A stretch of DNA of 64,000 bases from contig NVXM01000006.1 in NCBI GenBank assembly GCA_002733865.1, forward strand, positions 105,847 to 169,846, written 5' to 3'. Shown here one piece after another: positions 26,050 through 34,649 of this stretch (within the stretch, counting starts at the first letter, position 1; every line of letters begins with the position of its first letter). The notes beneath the pieces were generated by a model, which was given only the letters and a program-made list of their open reading frames with translations, searched no databases and was not told the DNA's origin. Made by a program: the position numbers and the translations under genes. Origin of the DNA: Sphingopyxis sp. (GTDB lineage Bacteria; Pseudomonadota; Alphaproteobacteria; Sphingomonadales; Sphingomonadaceae).

Positions 26050-26730
26050 TCAACTTGCTGCCCGCGAACCCTCCGCCTGTTCCTGTATGATCGGTCGCAA
26101 GGGCAGTTTCTCTGGTATGAAGCGGCTCAGATAAGCAATGGACGCATCGCATGAAATGTCCTGATAGGTTTCGGTAATGGTCTCAAATTCTTCGTAGGAT
26201 TTGCGCCAAAAGGCATCCGAAATAACTATGCCGCGCAGGCAAAGCTCCTCAAGATTGTCGGCGAACGAAAAATCGAAGACGCGCCGCATCGAATTGGCCA
26301 GCCCGGCCGCAATGGCTTTATTGCCCGCTGCATCGGTGAGCCTGATCTGCCAACTGCTGGCCGGTCCGAAAAACAGCATCATGGCCGGCTTATCGCCGAC
26401 ATATTGATTGCGTGCCGCGGCGCTGGTCCGGCGCCAGATATCCTGCCAACATGTCACGCCTTCTACATCGATCGTTTCGGCCATTTCCGCAAAACGTTCC
26501 AACACGCGGTCCGCCAGTGCCAGCAAAAGCGCCTCTTTACTCGGGAAGAAATGATAGACGGATCCTACCGTTATGCCCTTGTCATCGGCAATATCGCTAA
26601 GAGTGAAATCGTCGACATTGCCATTTGCCAGATGGGCCTCGGCACCATCGAGAAGCTGATTGAAGGTCTTCTTGCTTCGCGCTTGCTTGGGGTGCCGGTA
26701 TTGAGATTTCAGATTGATGGTATTGTCCAT
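26050..26730 (-). CDS. TetR-family transcriptional regulator
   Basis: This 226-residue protein has an N-terminal TetR helix-turn-helix (DFTLSDIADDKGITVGSVYH, then FFPSKEALLLALADRV). The start at 26730 has AAGGAA just upstream; an upstream start exists but lacks such a site. It is divergent from the TonB receptor gene, with about 235 bp between them containing an inverted pair of ATATTAGAA motifs and the palindrome AGAAATTTCT, good candidates for its operator. It is the likely local repressor of the receptor-aminotransferase-kinase-monooxygenase group. Confidence 0.87.
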   Translation of the reverse strand: MDNTINLKSQYRHPKQARSKKTFNQLLDGAEAHLANGNVDDFTLSDIADDKGITVGSVYHFFPSKEALLLALADRVLERFAEMAETIDVEGVTCWQDIWRRTSAAARNQYVGDKPAMMLFFGPASSWQIRLTDAAGNKAIAAGLANSMRRVFDFSFADNLEELCLRGIVISDAFWRKSYEEFETITETYQDISCDASIAYLSRFIPEKLPLRPIIQEQAEGSRAAS

Positions 26731-26818
26731 TTGTTCCTTCCGAACCGCGCCGAGACAACAAGTGGCAGCCGCCGCTTGTGAAGTCAATTTAGCGATTCGC
26801 AATAAAATGTCGAGTATA

Positions 26819-26904
26819 TTCTAATATCGGATGACGTTTCAGCCATATATGGAGCTCCTAACCCGCGTTGACATTATTAATTAGATTACATATTAGAAAT
26901 TTCT
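26819..26904. promoter_or_regulatory. AT-rich inverted motifs between tetR and TonB receptor (possible operator)
   Basis: TTCTAATAT at 26819-26827 is the reverse complement of ATATTAGAA at 26890-26898. The second copy overlaps the perfect palindrome AGAAATTTCT (26895-26904). They lie between divergent promoters, an arrangement usual for TetR binding sites. The wide separation (62 bp) means they might be two separate operators. Confidence 0.4.
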
Positions 26905-26965
26905 CTAAATTATGAAGTTGGACCAGATCTCGTCTGACTCTTGAATATCAGCCAGGGAGTGGGGA

Positions 26966-29281
26966 ATGATAATCAAGTCGCTTAAAATGATGCTGTTAGC
27001 CAGCGTTGCATTGTCGAGTCAGGCCATCGCGCGGGACAATCAGCCGCAGGACGCCACACAAAATGAGAAAGCGGAAGCAAGCCAAAAGACGGAAGATAAT
27101 GTCATCGTCGTTACCGCTCAGAAGCGGGCCCAATCACTGAACGATGTGGGCATATCTATCTCCGCTTTTTCAGGAGACGAACTCCAGGCCACCAACTTGG
27201 TCGATTCCAATGATCTTGGGCGCATCGTTCCCGGCTTGAACATCGGTTTGCCGGCCGGTGAAGGAAATCAGCCCGCCATTTATCTGCGCGGTATTGGTCT
27301 GAATGACTTCGCCTCGCTCAATCTTGGTCCGGTCGGCGTTTACGTCGATGATTTATTTGTCAGTTCCGCCAGCGCCCAAGCCGTTCCGCTATTCGATATG
27401 GAGCGGGTCGAGATTCTCAAGGGGCCGCAAGGCACACTTTATGGCCGCAATACGACTGGCGGAGCGTTGAAATTCATTTCGGCACGGCCAACCGATTATG
27501 TGGAGGGTGGTGTCAATCTCAAACATGGGAATTACGAAACCACCAAATTGGAAGGATATCTGTCTGGCCCTCTGACGGATTGGGCGCGGGTTCGCGCCGC
27601 TTTCATCACCAATGACTCTGATGGGTATATTACCAACCTTTCCACCGGCGAACCCGATAATGGCACCGACAATTATGCTTTCCGCTTCCTGCTCGATCTC
27701 GATATTGGCGAGAATGTAACGGCTGAATTGGGCTATCAGGGCGGTGAAGTGGATCAACCCGGCGCCCGCTATCGCAGCCAAGGCCTTTTCGAACCCACCG
27801 ATGGAGTCACTCCATGCTCCACTTCCGATGTGATCGCCAATAACTGTGTAAACTTTTTCGGTTTTAGAAATCCCGATGCTTTTTATGAAGTCGATCAGGA
27901 TTTGACGACCCGGCTCGATGTTTCGACCGACTTTTTCCAAAGCAAGGTGAATTGGGAGCTCGGTGACGTCACGGTGACCTCGATCACGGGCTATCAAGAG
28001 CTCAAAAAATTCTACAGTGAAGACGCTGACGCATCGCCGTTAAACTATCTCCATACGACTTATGCCACCCGCTCGGATGGCTGGAGCCAGGAACTGCAGC
28101 TGTCTGGAGAAAGCGGCGATCTTATCTGGATTGTTGGCGGTTTTTATTCGGACGACAATATTCTGACCGACAATACCGCCGATCTGGGAGCGGAGTTCCG
28201 CCCCCTTATCGAAAGTATTGACCCCGTGAGCTATCCGAACGGCTTGGATCCGGACGGCGTTGCGATCGGTGTTCCGGCACTCTTTCTTCGGAGCGTTTCT
28301 GCATTGGACACACGGGTGTTGGCCGTGTTCGCGCAGGGTGAATACCAGCTCACGGAGCAGTTCAGAATTACGGGGGGTATTCGCTATACCGATGAAAAGC
28401 GGGATTTCGTGCAAAGTGGAACGTTTGAAGAACCTGCCCCGGTCGGCGACATTCCGCTATATGTTTTTCGGGACAGCCGAAAGGACACTAATCTTTCCTG
28501 GAAAGTCGGACTCGATTTCGAACCAAATCCCGATACGCTGATCTATGCCAACGTTTCGACCGGCTTCAAAGGCGGCGGCTATAATGGAGGGTTCCTGTTT
28601 GATGCCAGCGAACAAACGGACTTCGGGCCGGAAACACTCACCGCATATGAGCTAGGTTTGAAGATGGGGCTTGGCAACGGATTGGCACAGCTAAATGCGG
28701 CCGTATTCTACAACGACTACAGCGACCTGCAAATTTTCACATTGGCGTCAGCCGGAATGGGTGTGCCCCCGGTAAACTTGCTGGAGAATGCGTCCGATGG
28801 AAAAATCAAGGGCGGTGAGATCGAGCTCAAAGTCTATCCGGCCGACGGTTTCGATATCTCGCTTTCCATGGCGTATCTGGATACCGAGCTGACAAATTAT
28901 CAGACGGCCGGTGGGGCGGATCTCAGTGGCAATCGTCTGGTTCAGGCACCTGAGTTCAGTTTCAATGGAATGATTAGTTACGAAACCGCGCTGACTCGAT
29001 CGGTGCTCGCGAAATTCCAATTGGATACCGCCTATCAAAGCCGGGTGTTTTTCACCTCGGACAATCAGCAGGCGCTGTCACAGCCCGAATATTGGCTGGT
29101 AAACGGCCGAATTGCTCTAGCGGGTGAAGACACCAAATGGACGGTGGGGCTGTATGGCAAGAACCTGTTTGACAAAAAATATCTGGCCCACGGGTTCGAC
29201 CTTTCGGGCTTTCAGGGATCAAATCAACTGATGCTTGGTACGCCCCGGCAATATGGGGTCGAGCTTGGGTTCAAATTCTGA
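26966..29281 (+). CDS. TonB-dependent outer-membrane receptor
   Basis: This 771-residue protein has a signal peptide (about residues 1-22, ending SSQAIA), a TonB box region VIVVTAQKRAQSLNDVG, a plug domain (IYLRGIGLNDFASLNLGPVG, EILKGPQGTLYGRNTTGGAL) and a 22-strand-type barrel ending in an aromatic residue (ELGFKF). AGGGAGTGGGG precedes the ATG. Such sphingomonad receptors often import specific organic substrates as well as iron chelates. The downstream catabolic-type genes, and the absence of siderophore genes, favour an organic substrate here. Probable start of the plus-strand gene group up to 33187. Confidence 0.9.
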   Translation: MIIKSLKMMLLASVALSSQAIARDNQPQDATQNEKAEASQKTEDNVIVVTAQKRAQSLNDVGISISAFSGDELQATNLVDSNDLGRIVPGLNIGLPAGEGNQPAIYLRGIGLNDFASLNLGPVGVYVDDLFVSSASAQAVPLFDMERVEILKGPQGTLYGRNTTGGALKFISARPTDYVEGGVNLKHGNYETTKLEGYLSGPLTDWARVRAAFITNDSDGYITNLSTGEPDNGTDNYAFRFLLDLDIGENVTAELGYQGGEVDQPGARYRSQGLFEPTDGVTPCSTSDVIANNCVNFFGFRNPDAFYEVDQDLTTRLDVSTDFFQSKVNWELGDVTVTSITGYQELKKFYSEDADASPLNYLHTTYATRSDGWSQELQLSGESGDLIWIVGGFYSDDNILTDNTADLGAEFRPLIESIDPVSYPNGLDPDGVAIGVPALFLRSVSALDTRVLAVFAQGEYQLTEQFRITGGIRYTDEKRDFVQSGTFEEPAPVGDIPLYVFRDSRKDTNLSWKVGLDFEPNPDTLIYANVSTGFKGGGYNGGFLFDASEQTDFGPETLTAYELGLKMGLGNGLAQLNAAVFYNDYSDLQIFTLASAGMGVPPVNLLENASDGKIKGGEIELKVYPADGFDISLSMAYLDTELTNYQTAGGADLSGNRLVQAPEFSFNGMISYETALTRSVLAKFQLDTAYQSRVFFTSDNQQALSQPEYWLVNGRIALAGEDTKWTVGLYGKNLFDKKYLAHGFDLSGFQGSNQLMLGTPRQYGVELGFKF

Positions 29282-29398
29282 GGCTCGTGCGGATGAAGCA
29301 TCTGCCTAGCTTAAATGGGCCATTTCATGAGCTGAAGTCATCTGGGAAAAACTAGTCGAGGAATATTGTCCGGTCGATCGGGCACAGGAGAGGTAACG

Positions 29399-30658
29399 AT
29401 GTCGTTGGACGAAAAAATTGCAGGCATGTCACCACGTAAGCAGGCTGTGATGCGCCTATCGCATGAATATGGAATGCCCAATCGGGTTGAAACCTGGCTC
29501 GATGCGGGCATTCCGATGGTCATCGACCGGCGGGAGGGGTACCGGCTGTGGGACATGGATGGCCGCGAGCTACAGGACTTTCATATCAATGGCGGTACAT
29601 ATAATTTGGGTCATCGGCACCCCGAATGCGTCACGCAGTTGCTTCAGGGCTTGCAGACCTTAGACGTTGGCAATCACCATTTTCCCAGCGAAGTGCGCGG
29701 AAAATTGTCGAAGATGCTGGCCGAACATACGCCCGGCGATCTGCACTATACGCTGTTCACACCTAGCGGCAGCGAAGCCAACGACATGGCGATCAAGACC
29801 GCTCGCAAAGTAACCGGGCGCAAGAAAATCGTTGCTTTTGACATTGCCTATCATGGTTCTTCAGGCTTTTCCGGGGCGGTCGGCGAAAGCACCAATGCCG
29901 AATATTTCGGTTCTGCTTTCAAAGACGATTTTCTGACGGTTCCTTACAATGATACGGATGCGCTCGAAGCCGTGCTGAAGCGCGAAGACGTGGCACTTTT
30001 CATGGTCGAGACGCTGCCGGCCACTTTCGGTTTTCCGCTGCCCGACACCGATTATTACTCGCAAGTTCGCGCGCTGTGCGACCGTTACGGCACTTTGCTT
30101 TCGATGGACGAGGTCCAGACCGGCATGATGCGGTCCGGCAAGTTATGGGCGTTTGAGAATTACGGCATCGTACCGGACATGATGGTGACCGGCAAAGGGC
30201 TCGGCGCCGGCCTGTATCCCATTGGCGCTCTTGTCATGACCAGAACGGTCGGCGCATGGCTGGAAGAACATGGCTGGGGCTATGTGTCCACCTTTGGCGG
30301 CTCCGAACTAGGCTGTCATGTCGGTCTGAAAGCGCTGGAAATCACTGCTGCGCCATCGACAAGGGACAATGTTGCTGATCTGGCCATTTTCATGCGCGCG
30401 GGTCTTGATGGTTTACGCGATCGCTATCCTTTCTTTTGCGACATCCGGCAGTTGGGCGTGATCTTCGCGCTTGGCTTTGATCATGAAATAGGGGGTATGA
30501 AAATGGCGACGGCGCTCTTCGAACAAGGCCTTTGGGCCATGTTTGCGAGCTTCGACCGCAGCTATCTCCAGTTTAAACTCGGAATACTGGCAGACCGCGC
30601 TTTTTGCGATGAGGCTCTTGGGAAACTGGAAGCGGCACTTCAGAAGGTGAGCGCGTAA
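29399..30658 (+). CDS. Class III PLP-dependent aminotransferase-family enzyme (possible phospho-lyase)
   Basis: This 419-residue protein shows class III signatures: TPSGSEANDMAIKTARK, LLSMDEVQTGMMRSG with the cofactor aspartate, and MVTGKGLGAGLYPIGAL with the PLP lysine. The start ATG at 29399 follows AGGAGAGG; a longer reading is less likely. Downstream, its stop overlaps the start of an APH-family kinase gene. Known pairs of this kind (hydroxylysine kinase with 5-phosphohydroxylysine phospho-lyase, ethanolamine-phosphate phospho-lyase) phosphorylate an amino alcohol and then eliminate phosphate and ammonia through PLP. That role is inferred from the pairing; a plain omega-transaminase is the alternative. 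Confidence 0.8.
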   Translation: MSLDEKIAGMSPRKQAVMRLSHEYGMPNRVETWLDAGIPMVIDRREGYRLWDMDGRELQDFHINGGTYNLGHRHPECVTQLLQGLQTLDVGNHHFPSEVRGKLSKMLAEHTPGDLHYTLFTPSGSEANDMAIKTARKVTGRKKIVAFDIAYHGSSGFSGAVGESTNAEYFGSAFKDDFLTVPYNDTDALEAVLKREDVALFMVETLPATFGFPLPDTDYYSQVRALCDRYGTLLSMDEVQTGMMRSGKLWAFENYGIVPDMMVTGKGLGAGLYPIGALVMTRTVGAWLEEHGWGYVSTFGGSELGCHVGLKALEITAAPSTRDNVADLAIFMRAGLDGLRDRYPFFCDIRQLGVIFALGFDHEIGGMKMATALFEQGLWAMFASFDRSYLQFKLGILADRAFCDEALGKLEAALQKVSA

Positions 30659-31695
30659 TGAACCGGCACATCAGCAAACAGCAATTCTACGGTTCGGCTG
30701 AAGAAGACCAGATCGCCGGTCTGGTTTCGCTCGCCGGCAATGCGCTGCAATCTTACGGGTTGGCTGATGCGAAAGTCAGTCCTCTCGCCTATCGCGAAAA
30801 TATGACTTTTGCCGTAGACGCAGGCGACAGGGGCAAGTTTGCGTTGCGCGTCCATCAGCACGACTATCGCACGGATGCGCAAGTGCAAAGCGAACTCGAT
30901 TATATGGAATATCTGAACAGCCAAAGCGTGCGGACGCCCGAGCTGGTCCGAACCGACAATGGCGAAAGCTTCATGATAGCGGAACATCCCCACGTTCCCG
31001 AGGCGAGGCAATGCGACCTGTTTCAATGGATCGACGGCGCGCCGCTGCGCCATTTGTTCGAGCCTCCCGCACGGTCGATAGAGGAAACCGCTCGGCACTA
31101 TGCTTCTGCAGGCCGTTTGACCGCCGCTATCTACAACGCCAGCGAGAAATGGAAGCTCCCGGAAAATTTCGAGCGACTGGCATGGGACGAAAATGGCATT
31201 TTAGGCAAGCAAGCGCATTTGGGCGACTTTCGAAAGATTAAAAAGGCGACCGATGAACAGCGTGGCTTGCTGGATAATCTGGCTGCGAAGCTAGGAGAAG
31301 ATCTTGCCGCGTTCGGCAAGTCAACCGATCGATATGGTTTGTCGCAATCGGACCTGCTTCCCGAAAACCTGATGGTCTGTGAAGATGGTCTGCGGATAAT
31401 CGATTTCGACGACGCGGGATATAGCTGGGTCATGTTCGATATTGCGACAGCGTTTTGGGACCTGACCGAAAGCGAATATTTCGAACCCTGCTTCGCTGCT
31501 TTTGTAGGCGGTTTTCGCGAACTGCGCGAACTGCCGGACGAGCATCTGGCCATGATGCCCACATTCACTCTGGCAAGATTGATGAGCTATTTGGGGCATA
31601 CGGTCAGCCGCGACCATCTTGCGGTGGCGCAGGAGGCGCAACCCTTATTGCTGCAGGCCCTTACCGAGGCAGCTCCCGGCTATCTGGCCAGCTAG
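30658..31695 (+). CDS. APH/choline kinase-family phosphotransferase
   Basis: This 345-residue kinase-like protein has the catalytic loop SQSDLLPENLMV and metal-binding IIDFDDAGYSWVMFD, typical of the aminoglycoside/homoserine/choline kinase superfamily. The usual His-x-Asp is Gln-Ser-Asp, while the Asp and Asn are kept. Its ATG overlaps the stop of the PLP enzyme (TAATG), so the two are made together. It probably phosphorylates the hydroxyl of a small amine, giving the substrate of the PLP partner. An antibiotic-resistance role is possible by family but is not favoured by context. Confidence 0.75.
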   Translation: MNRHISKQQFYGSAEEDQIAGLVSLAGNALQSYGLADAKVSPLAYRENMTFAVDAGDRGKFALRVHQHDYRTDAQVQSELDYMEYLNSQSVRTPELVRTDNGESFMIAEHPHVPEARQCDLFQWIDGAPLRHLFEPPARSIEETARHYASAGRLTAAIYNASEKWKLPENFERLAWDENGILGKQAHLGDFRKIKKATDEQRGLLDNLAAKLGEDLAAFGKSTDRYGLSQSDLLPENLMVCEDGLRIIDFDDAGYSWVMFDIATAFWDLTESEYFEPCFAAFVGGFRELRELPDEHLAMMPTFTLARLMSYLGHTVSRDHLAVAQEAQPLLLQALTEAAPGYLAS

Positions 31696-31723
31696 GCAAG
31701 CCTTGCCGCACGGAAAGAATGAG

Positions 31724-33187
31724 ATGGAAAAATTTGATATTCTTGTCGTCGGCGGCGGTTTCGGCGGACTGGGGATGGGGCATCAACTCAAGCAAGCTGG
31801 TCTGGACGATTTCGTCATTCTCGAAAAAGCCGACCAAGTAGGCGGGACGTGGCGTGAGAATAGCTACCCCGGGGCGGAATGCGATGTGCCATCGGCGCTC
31901 TACAGCTACTCCTTCGCCCCAAATCCCGACTGGAAGCACAAATGGTCGAAGCAGCCGCAGATATTCGCATATCTGAAGCATTGTGCACGGAAATTCGGCC
32001 TGTATCCCCATATCCGCTTCGGACAGGCGGTCACGGCAGCTGAATATGATGACGGGCGCGGCCGCTGGACCGTATCGACTGAAAATGGCGATAAATTCGA
32101 CTGCCAGCATTTCATTTGTGCGCTGGGCCAATTGCATCACCCGAGCATACCGGCATTTGCGGGTCGTGACGAATTTTCTGGCCCGCAGTTCCACTCCGCA
32201 AAATGGGCGCATGATATCGATCTGAAAGATAAGCGTGTCGCTGTGATAGGCAACGCGGCAAGCGCTCTGCAGTTCATCCCGCATGTTGCCGCGGTTGCGG
32301 ACACGCTGACCGTCTATCAACGCAGCGCCAACTGGGTGCTGCCAAAGGGTGACCGGCCTTATACCGCTCTCGAAAAGTGGATTTCCCGCAAGATACCGTT
32401 TTTGGCAAAACTCTATCGTCTCGGCATTTGGGCGAAGCAGGAACTGATCGTTTACCCGATTATTGCGGGATCGAAATGGCATCAGCGAGTTGCGCGTTCG
32501 GCATTTCGTCGCAACTTGAAAAGCGCAATATCTGATCCCGAACTCCGTAAAATGCTGACCCCGAATTACACGATCGGCGCGAAGCGCATATTGGTGTCCG
32601 ACACTCTGTTTCCGGCCCTCGCGCGTGAAAATGTGGACCTTGTGACTGAAGGCATAAAACAGTTTACGGCCACCAGTATCATCACCAAGGATGGCGTTAC
32701 GCGCGCGCATGACATAGTCATATATGGCACCGGTTTTCGGACCAATCCTTTCCTGCAATCGATTGAAGTGACGGGCCATGGCGGCAAGCGACTTCGCAAT
32801 GTCTGGACCGGCGGTGCGCGCGCATTTTTGGGGATCGCCGTGCCAGGCTTCCCCAATCTCCACATGCTTTACGGCCCGAATACCAATACCGGACACACTT
32901 CGATCATCTACAAGCTAGAGGCGCAAATCCGCTATATCATCCAGCTTATCCAGTTATCCGGATCGGGTGCCATCGAGGTACGCAAAGATGTTGCCGAACA
33001 ATTCGACAAAGAAATGCAGGCCCGCCTGAGCCAGACCGCCTGGGATCGGGTCGCGGCAAGCTGGTATAAGGATGGCGACCGGATCACCAATAACTGGCCC
33101 GGCTCATCGTGGGAATATTACCGCCGGACCCGCCGGGTTGATCCGTCTCACTATATGGCTGCCGATATTTACAACACAAATGCATGA
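31724..33187 (+). CDS. Flavin-dependent monooxygenase (Baeyer-Villiger type)
   Basis: This 487-residue protein has the first Rossmann loop VVGGGFGGLGMG, then QVGGTWRENSYPGAECD, the characteristic BVMO fingerprint FxGxxxHxxxW (FSGPQFHSAKW), and a second Rossmann loop VAVIGNAASALQFIP. The C-terminal VIYGTGFRTNPFL is also typical. Such enzymes insert oxygen next to a ketone or oxygenate N/S atoms, using NADPH. The start at 31724 is supported by GGAAAGA upstream. Last gene of the receptor-PLP-kinase group; it could oxidise the carbonyl product of the PLP step. Confidence 0.83.
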   Translation: MEKFDILVVGGGFGGLGMGHQLKQAGLDDFVILEKADQVGGTWRENSYPGAECDVPSALYSYSFAPNPDWKHKWSKQPQIFAYLKHCARKFGLYPHIRFGQAVTAAEYDDGRGRWTVSTENGDKFDCQHFICALGQLHHPSIPAFAGRDEFSGPQFHSAKWAHDIDLKDKRVAVIGNAASALQFIPHVAAVADTLTVYQRSANWVLPKGDRPYTALEKWISRKIPFLAKLYRLGIWAKQELIVYPIIAGSKWHQRVARSAFRRNLKSAISDPELRKMLTPNYTIGAKRILVSDTLFPALARENVDLVTEGIKQFTATSIITKDGVTRAHDIVIYGTGFRTNPFLQSIEVTGHGGKRLRNVWTGGARAFLGIAVPGFPNLHMLYGPNTNTGHTSIIYKLEAQIRYIIQLIQLSGSGAIEVRKDVAEQFDKEMQARLSQTAWDRVAASWYKDGDRITNNWPGSSWEYYRRTRRVDPSHYMAADIYNTNA

Positions 33188-33340
33188 CCGAAGCGCGGAC
33201 AATGGCTTTCCACCCCGCCATGATTATTTACCTGGTTTTGCTGTTCTCGTGATCCGTCATCGGCGATCTCCATTGTTCAAAACCAACGATCGCTGAACCG
33301 GACGATCAGACAATCGACTATAAGCGGTTTGGCCGTGCTG

Positions 33341-33667
33341 TCATTTCTGCGCAAGCTCCCGAAATTCCGAAACAAAGCCGGTAAAGAAATCCAGCTCTTC
33401 GGCTGTCAAACCTAAGGCCAGCGCCCTTTTCCTGGCTGAATATCGGGCGGCGGCATCACCATTTTTGATCGCGCAACCGAGGGCGAGAACTGCTGCGGTT
33501 CGCACGTCGAAGCTGCGTTCGCCCAACGCGGCATCTATATCGGCTCCGGAGAGCCCCGCATCGCGCGCGTCTTCCTCAGCCTTGGAAATTGTATCCTCAC
33601 AGCCGCAATCGTTAAGCAACGCCAGTTTAAGCTGGCTTAATATCCGTTCGTACCCAGGATCAGCCAT
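33341..33667 (-). CDS. Small helical protein, AhpD/carboxymuconolactone decarboxylase-like
   Basis: This 108-residue protein from the ATG at 33667 (MADPGYERIL). The central part (SFDVRTAAVLALGCAIKNGD, then ARKRALALGLTAEELD) has the two-helix pattern of AhpD/CMD proteins but lacks a clear CxxC redox pair; the cysteines present are CGC near the N-terminus and one in GCAIK. The start overlaps the stop of a tiny upstream gene (ATGGCTGA). Function is unknown and the family call is tentative. Confidence 0.5.
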   Translation of the reverse strand: MADPGYERILSQLKLALLNDCGCEDTISKAEEDARDAGLSGADIDAALGERSFDVRTAAVLALGCAIKNGDAAARYSARKRALALGLTAEELDFFTGFVSEFRELAQK

Positions 33668-33875
33668 TGCAGGGGTGCACACAGCGTTGGCGCAGTAGGT
33701 CAGGCGGGTAGCGCTTAGCCACCGTAACCAATGCCACTGCAGTCAGGTTCAAGAGAGCCGCGGTCAGAGGACCGCTACCGAAGGCTGCATTCACGATCGA
33801 CTGCAGCTTGAACAGGGAGAACCCTAGATCGGGTTCGACAAATTTTGAATAAGTCCATCTCATGATGAATTCCAT
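33660..33875 (-). CDS. Small putative membrane protein
   Basis: This 71-codon frame contains one hydrophobic stretch (GPLTAALLNLTAVALVTVAK, about residues 35-54). A second ATG lies at codon 5. Its stop overlaps the start of the AhpD-like gene by 8 bp, which suggests coupled translation and supports it being real. No family recognised. It follows the outer-membrane protein gene on the same strand. Confidence 0.4.
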   Translation of the reverse strand: MEFIMRWTYSKFVEPDLGFSLFKLQSIVNAAFGSGPLTAALLNLTAVALVTVAKRYPPDLLRQRCVHPCNG

Positions 33876-33925
33876 GACCGCATTGGTGCCGCTGCCGTTT
33901 CAGGACGGCGGCACCATCAAGCGGC

Positions 33926-34534
33926 TCAGAAGTTGTAACTGATGCCGACCAGAGCCTGATGCTGGTCATACTGACCGCCATTGTTGCCGAAGTCGGTGTA
34001 GCGATATTCGAGACGCGCACTGATGTTGTCGGTCAGCATGCGTTCAACGCCTCCGCCGACAAGCCATCCGTCCAGATGATCGGATGCACGCGACGTCGAA
34101 TCGTCAGTAACCAGTGTCGTGCGAACCCGGGCATTGGCATAGCCACCACGCACATAGGCGAGAGTTTTGTCATTCACGAGATACCCTGCACGCGCCGTCA
34201 GGTCGAAACTGTAGCGGGGATCGATTGTAACCGAGTCGCCGGACGTCTGGGCGCGAACTTCATCATCAAATGCGCCGCTTAATCCAGCCTCGGCACCGAT
34301 CACGAAGCGGTCACTGACCTTGTAATTATATCCCGCATAGCCGCCCAGTAAGACGGCATCGCGCGACGCTTCGGCATCAACAGGTTGGGCATCGATGGTG
34401 CGATCGGCCACTTCAGCTCTGTTCCAGCCCGCCTGAACACCAATATAAGGGCCGTCAAAATTATTTGCCTGCGCTGGCACTGCGATGAAGCCTGCAATGC
34501 TTGCGAGGGCCGCTAAGATTATTTTCGATTTCAT
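33926..34534 (-). CDS. Outer-membrane beta-barrel protein (OmpA/Omp25-like, 8 strands)
   Basis: This 202-residue protein has a signal peptide (MKSKIILAALASIAGFIAVP, cleavage after QA). The mature part starts NNFDGPYIGVQAGWNRAEV, the usual opening of small porin-like barrels. Alternating strands follow (FVIGAEAGLSGAF, FDLTARAGYLVNDKTLAYVR), and the C-terminus ends ALVGISYNF with the terminal phenylalanine needed for outer-membrane assembly. GGAG precedes the chosen ATG. Probably structural or surface-exposed; no specific transport role can be given. Confidence 0.82.
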   Translation of the reverse strand: MKSKIILAALASIAGFIAVPAQANNFDGPYIGVQAGWNRAEVADRTIDAQPVDAEASRDAVLLGGYAGYNYKVSDRFVIGAEAGLSGAFDDEVRAQTSGDSVTIDPRYSFDLTARAGYLVNDKTLAYVRGGYANARVRTTLVTDDSTSRASDHLDGWLVGGGVERMLTDNISARLEYRYTDFGNNGGQYDQHQALVGISYNF

Positions 34535-34649
34535 TTCTAACTCCATATCTTGCCCCTGAAGCGGGGTCGGATATGCAGATAGGATCGTCCGGCTTCCGTG
34601 ATAATCGATCTTCAGAGAAAGATATTATTCCATTTAATGAAACACTGGA

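Noticed and set aside
30658..31695. Aminoglycoside-resistance phosphotransferase
   Set aside because: The kinase overlaps a PLP enzyme gene and lies in a metabolic group; no sign of a resistance cassette.
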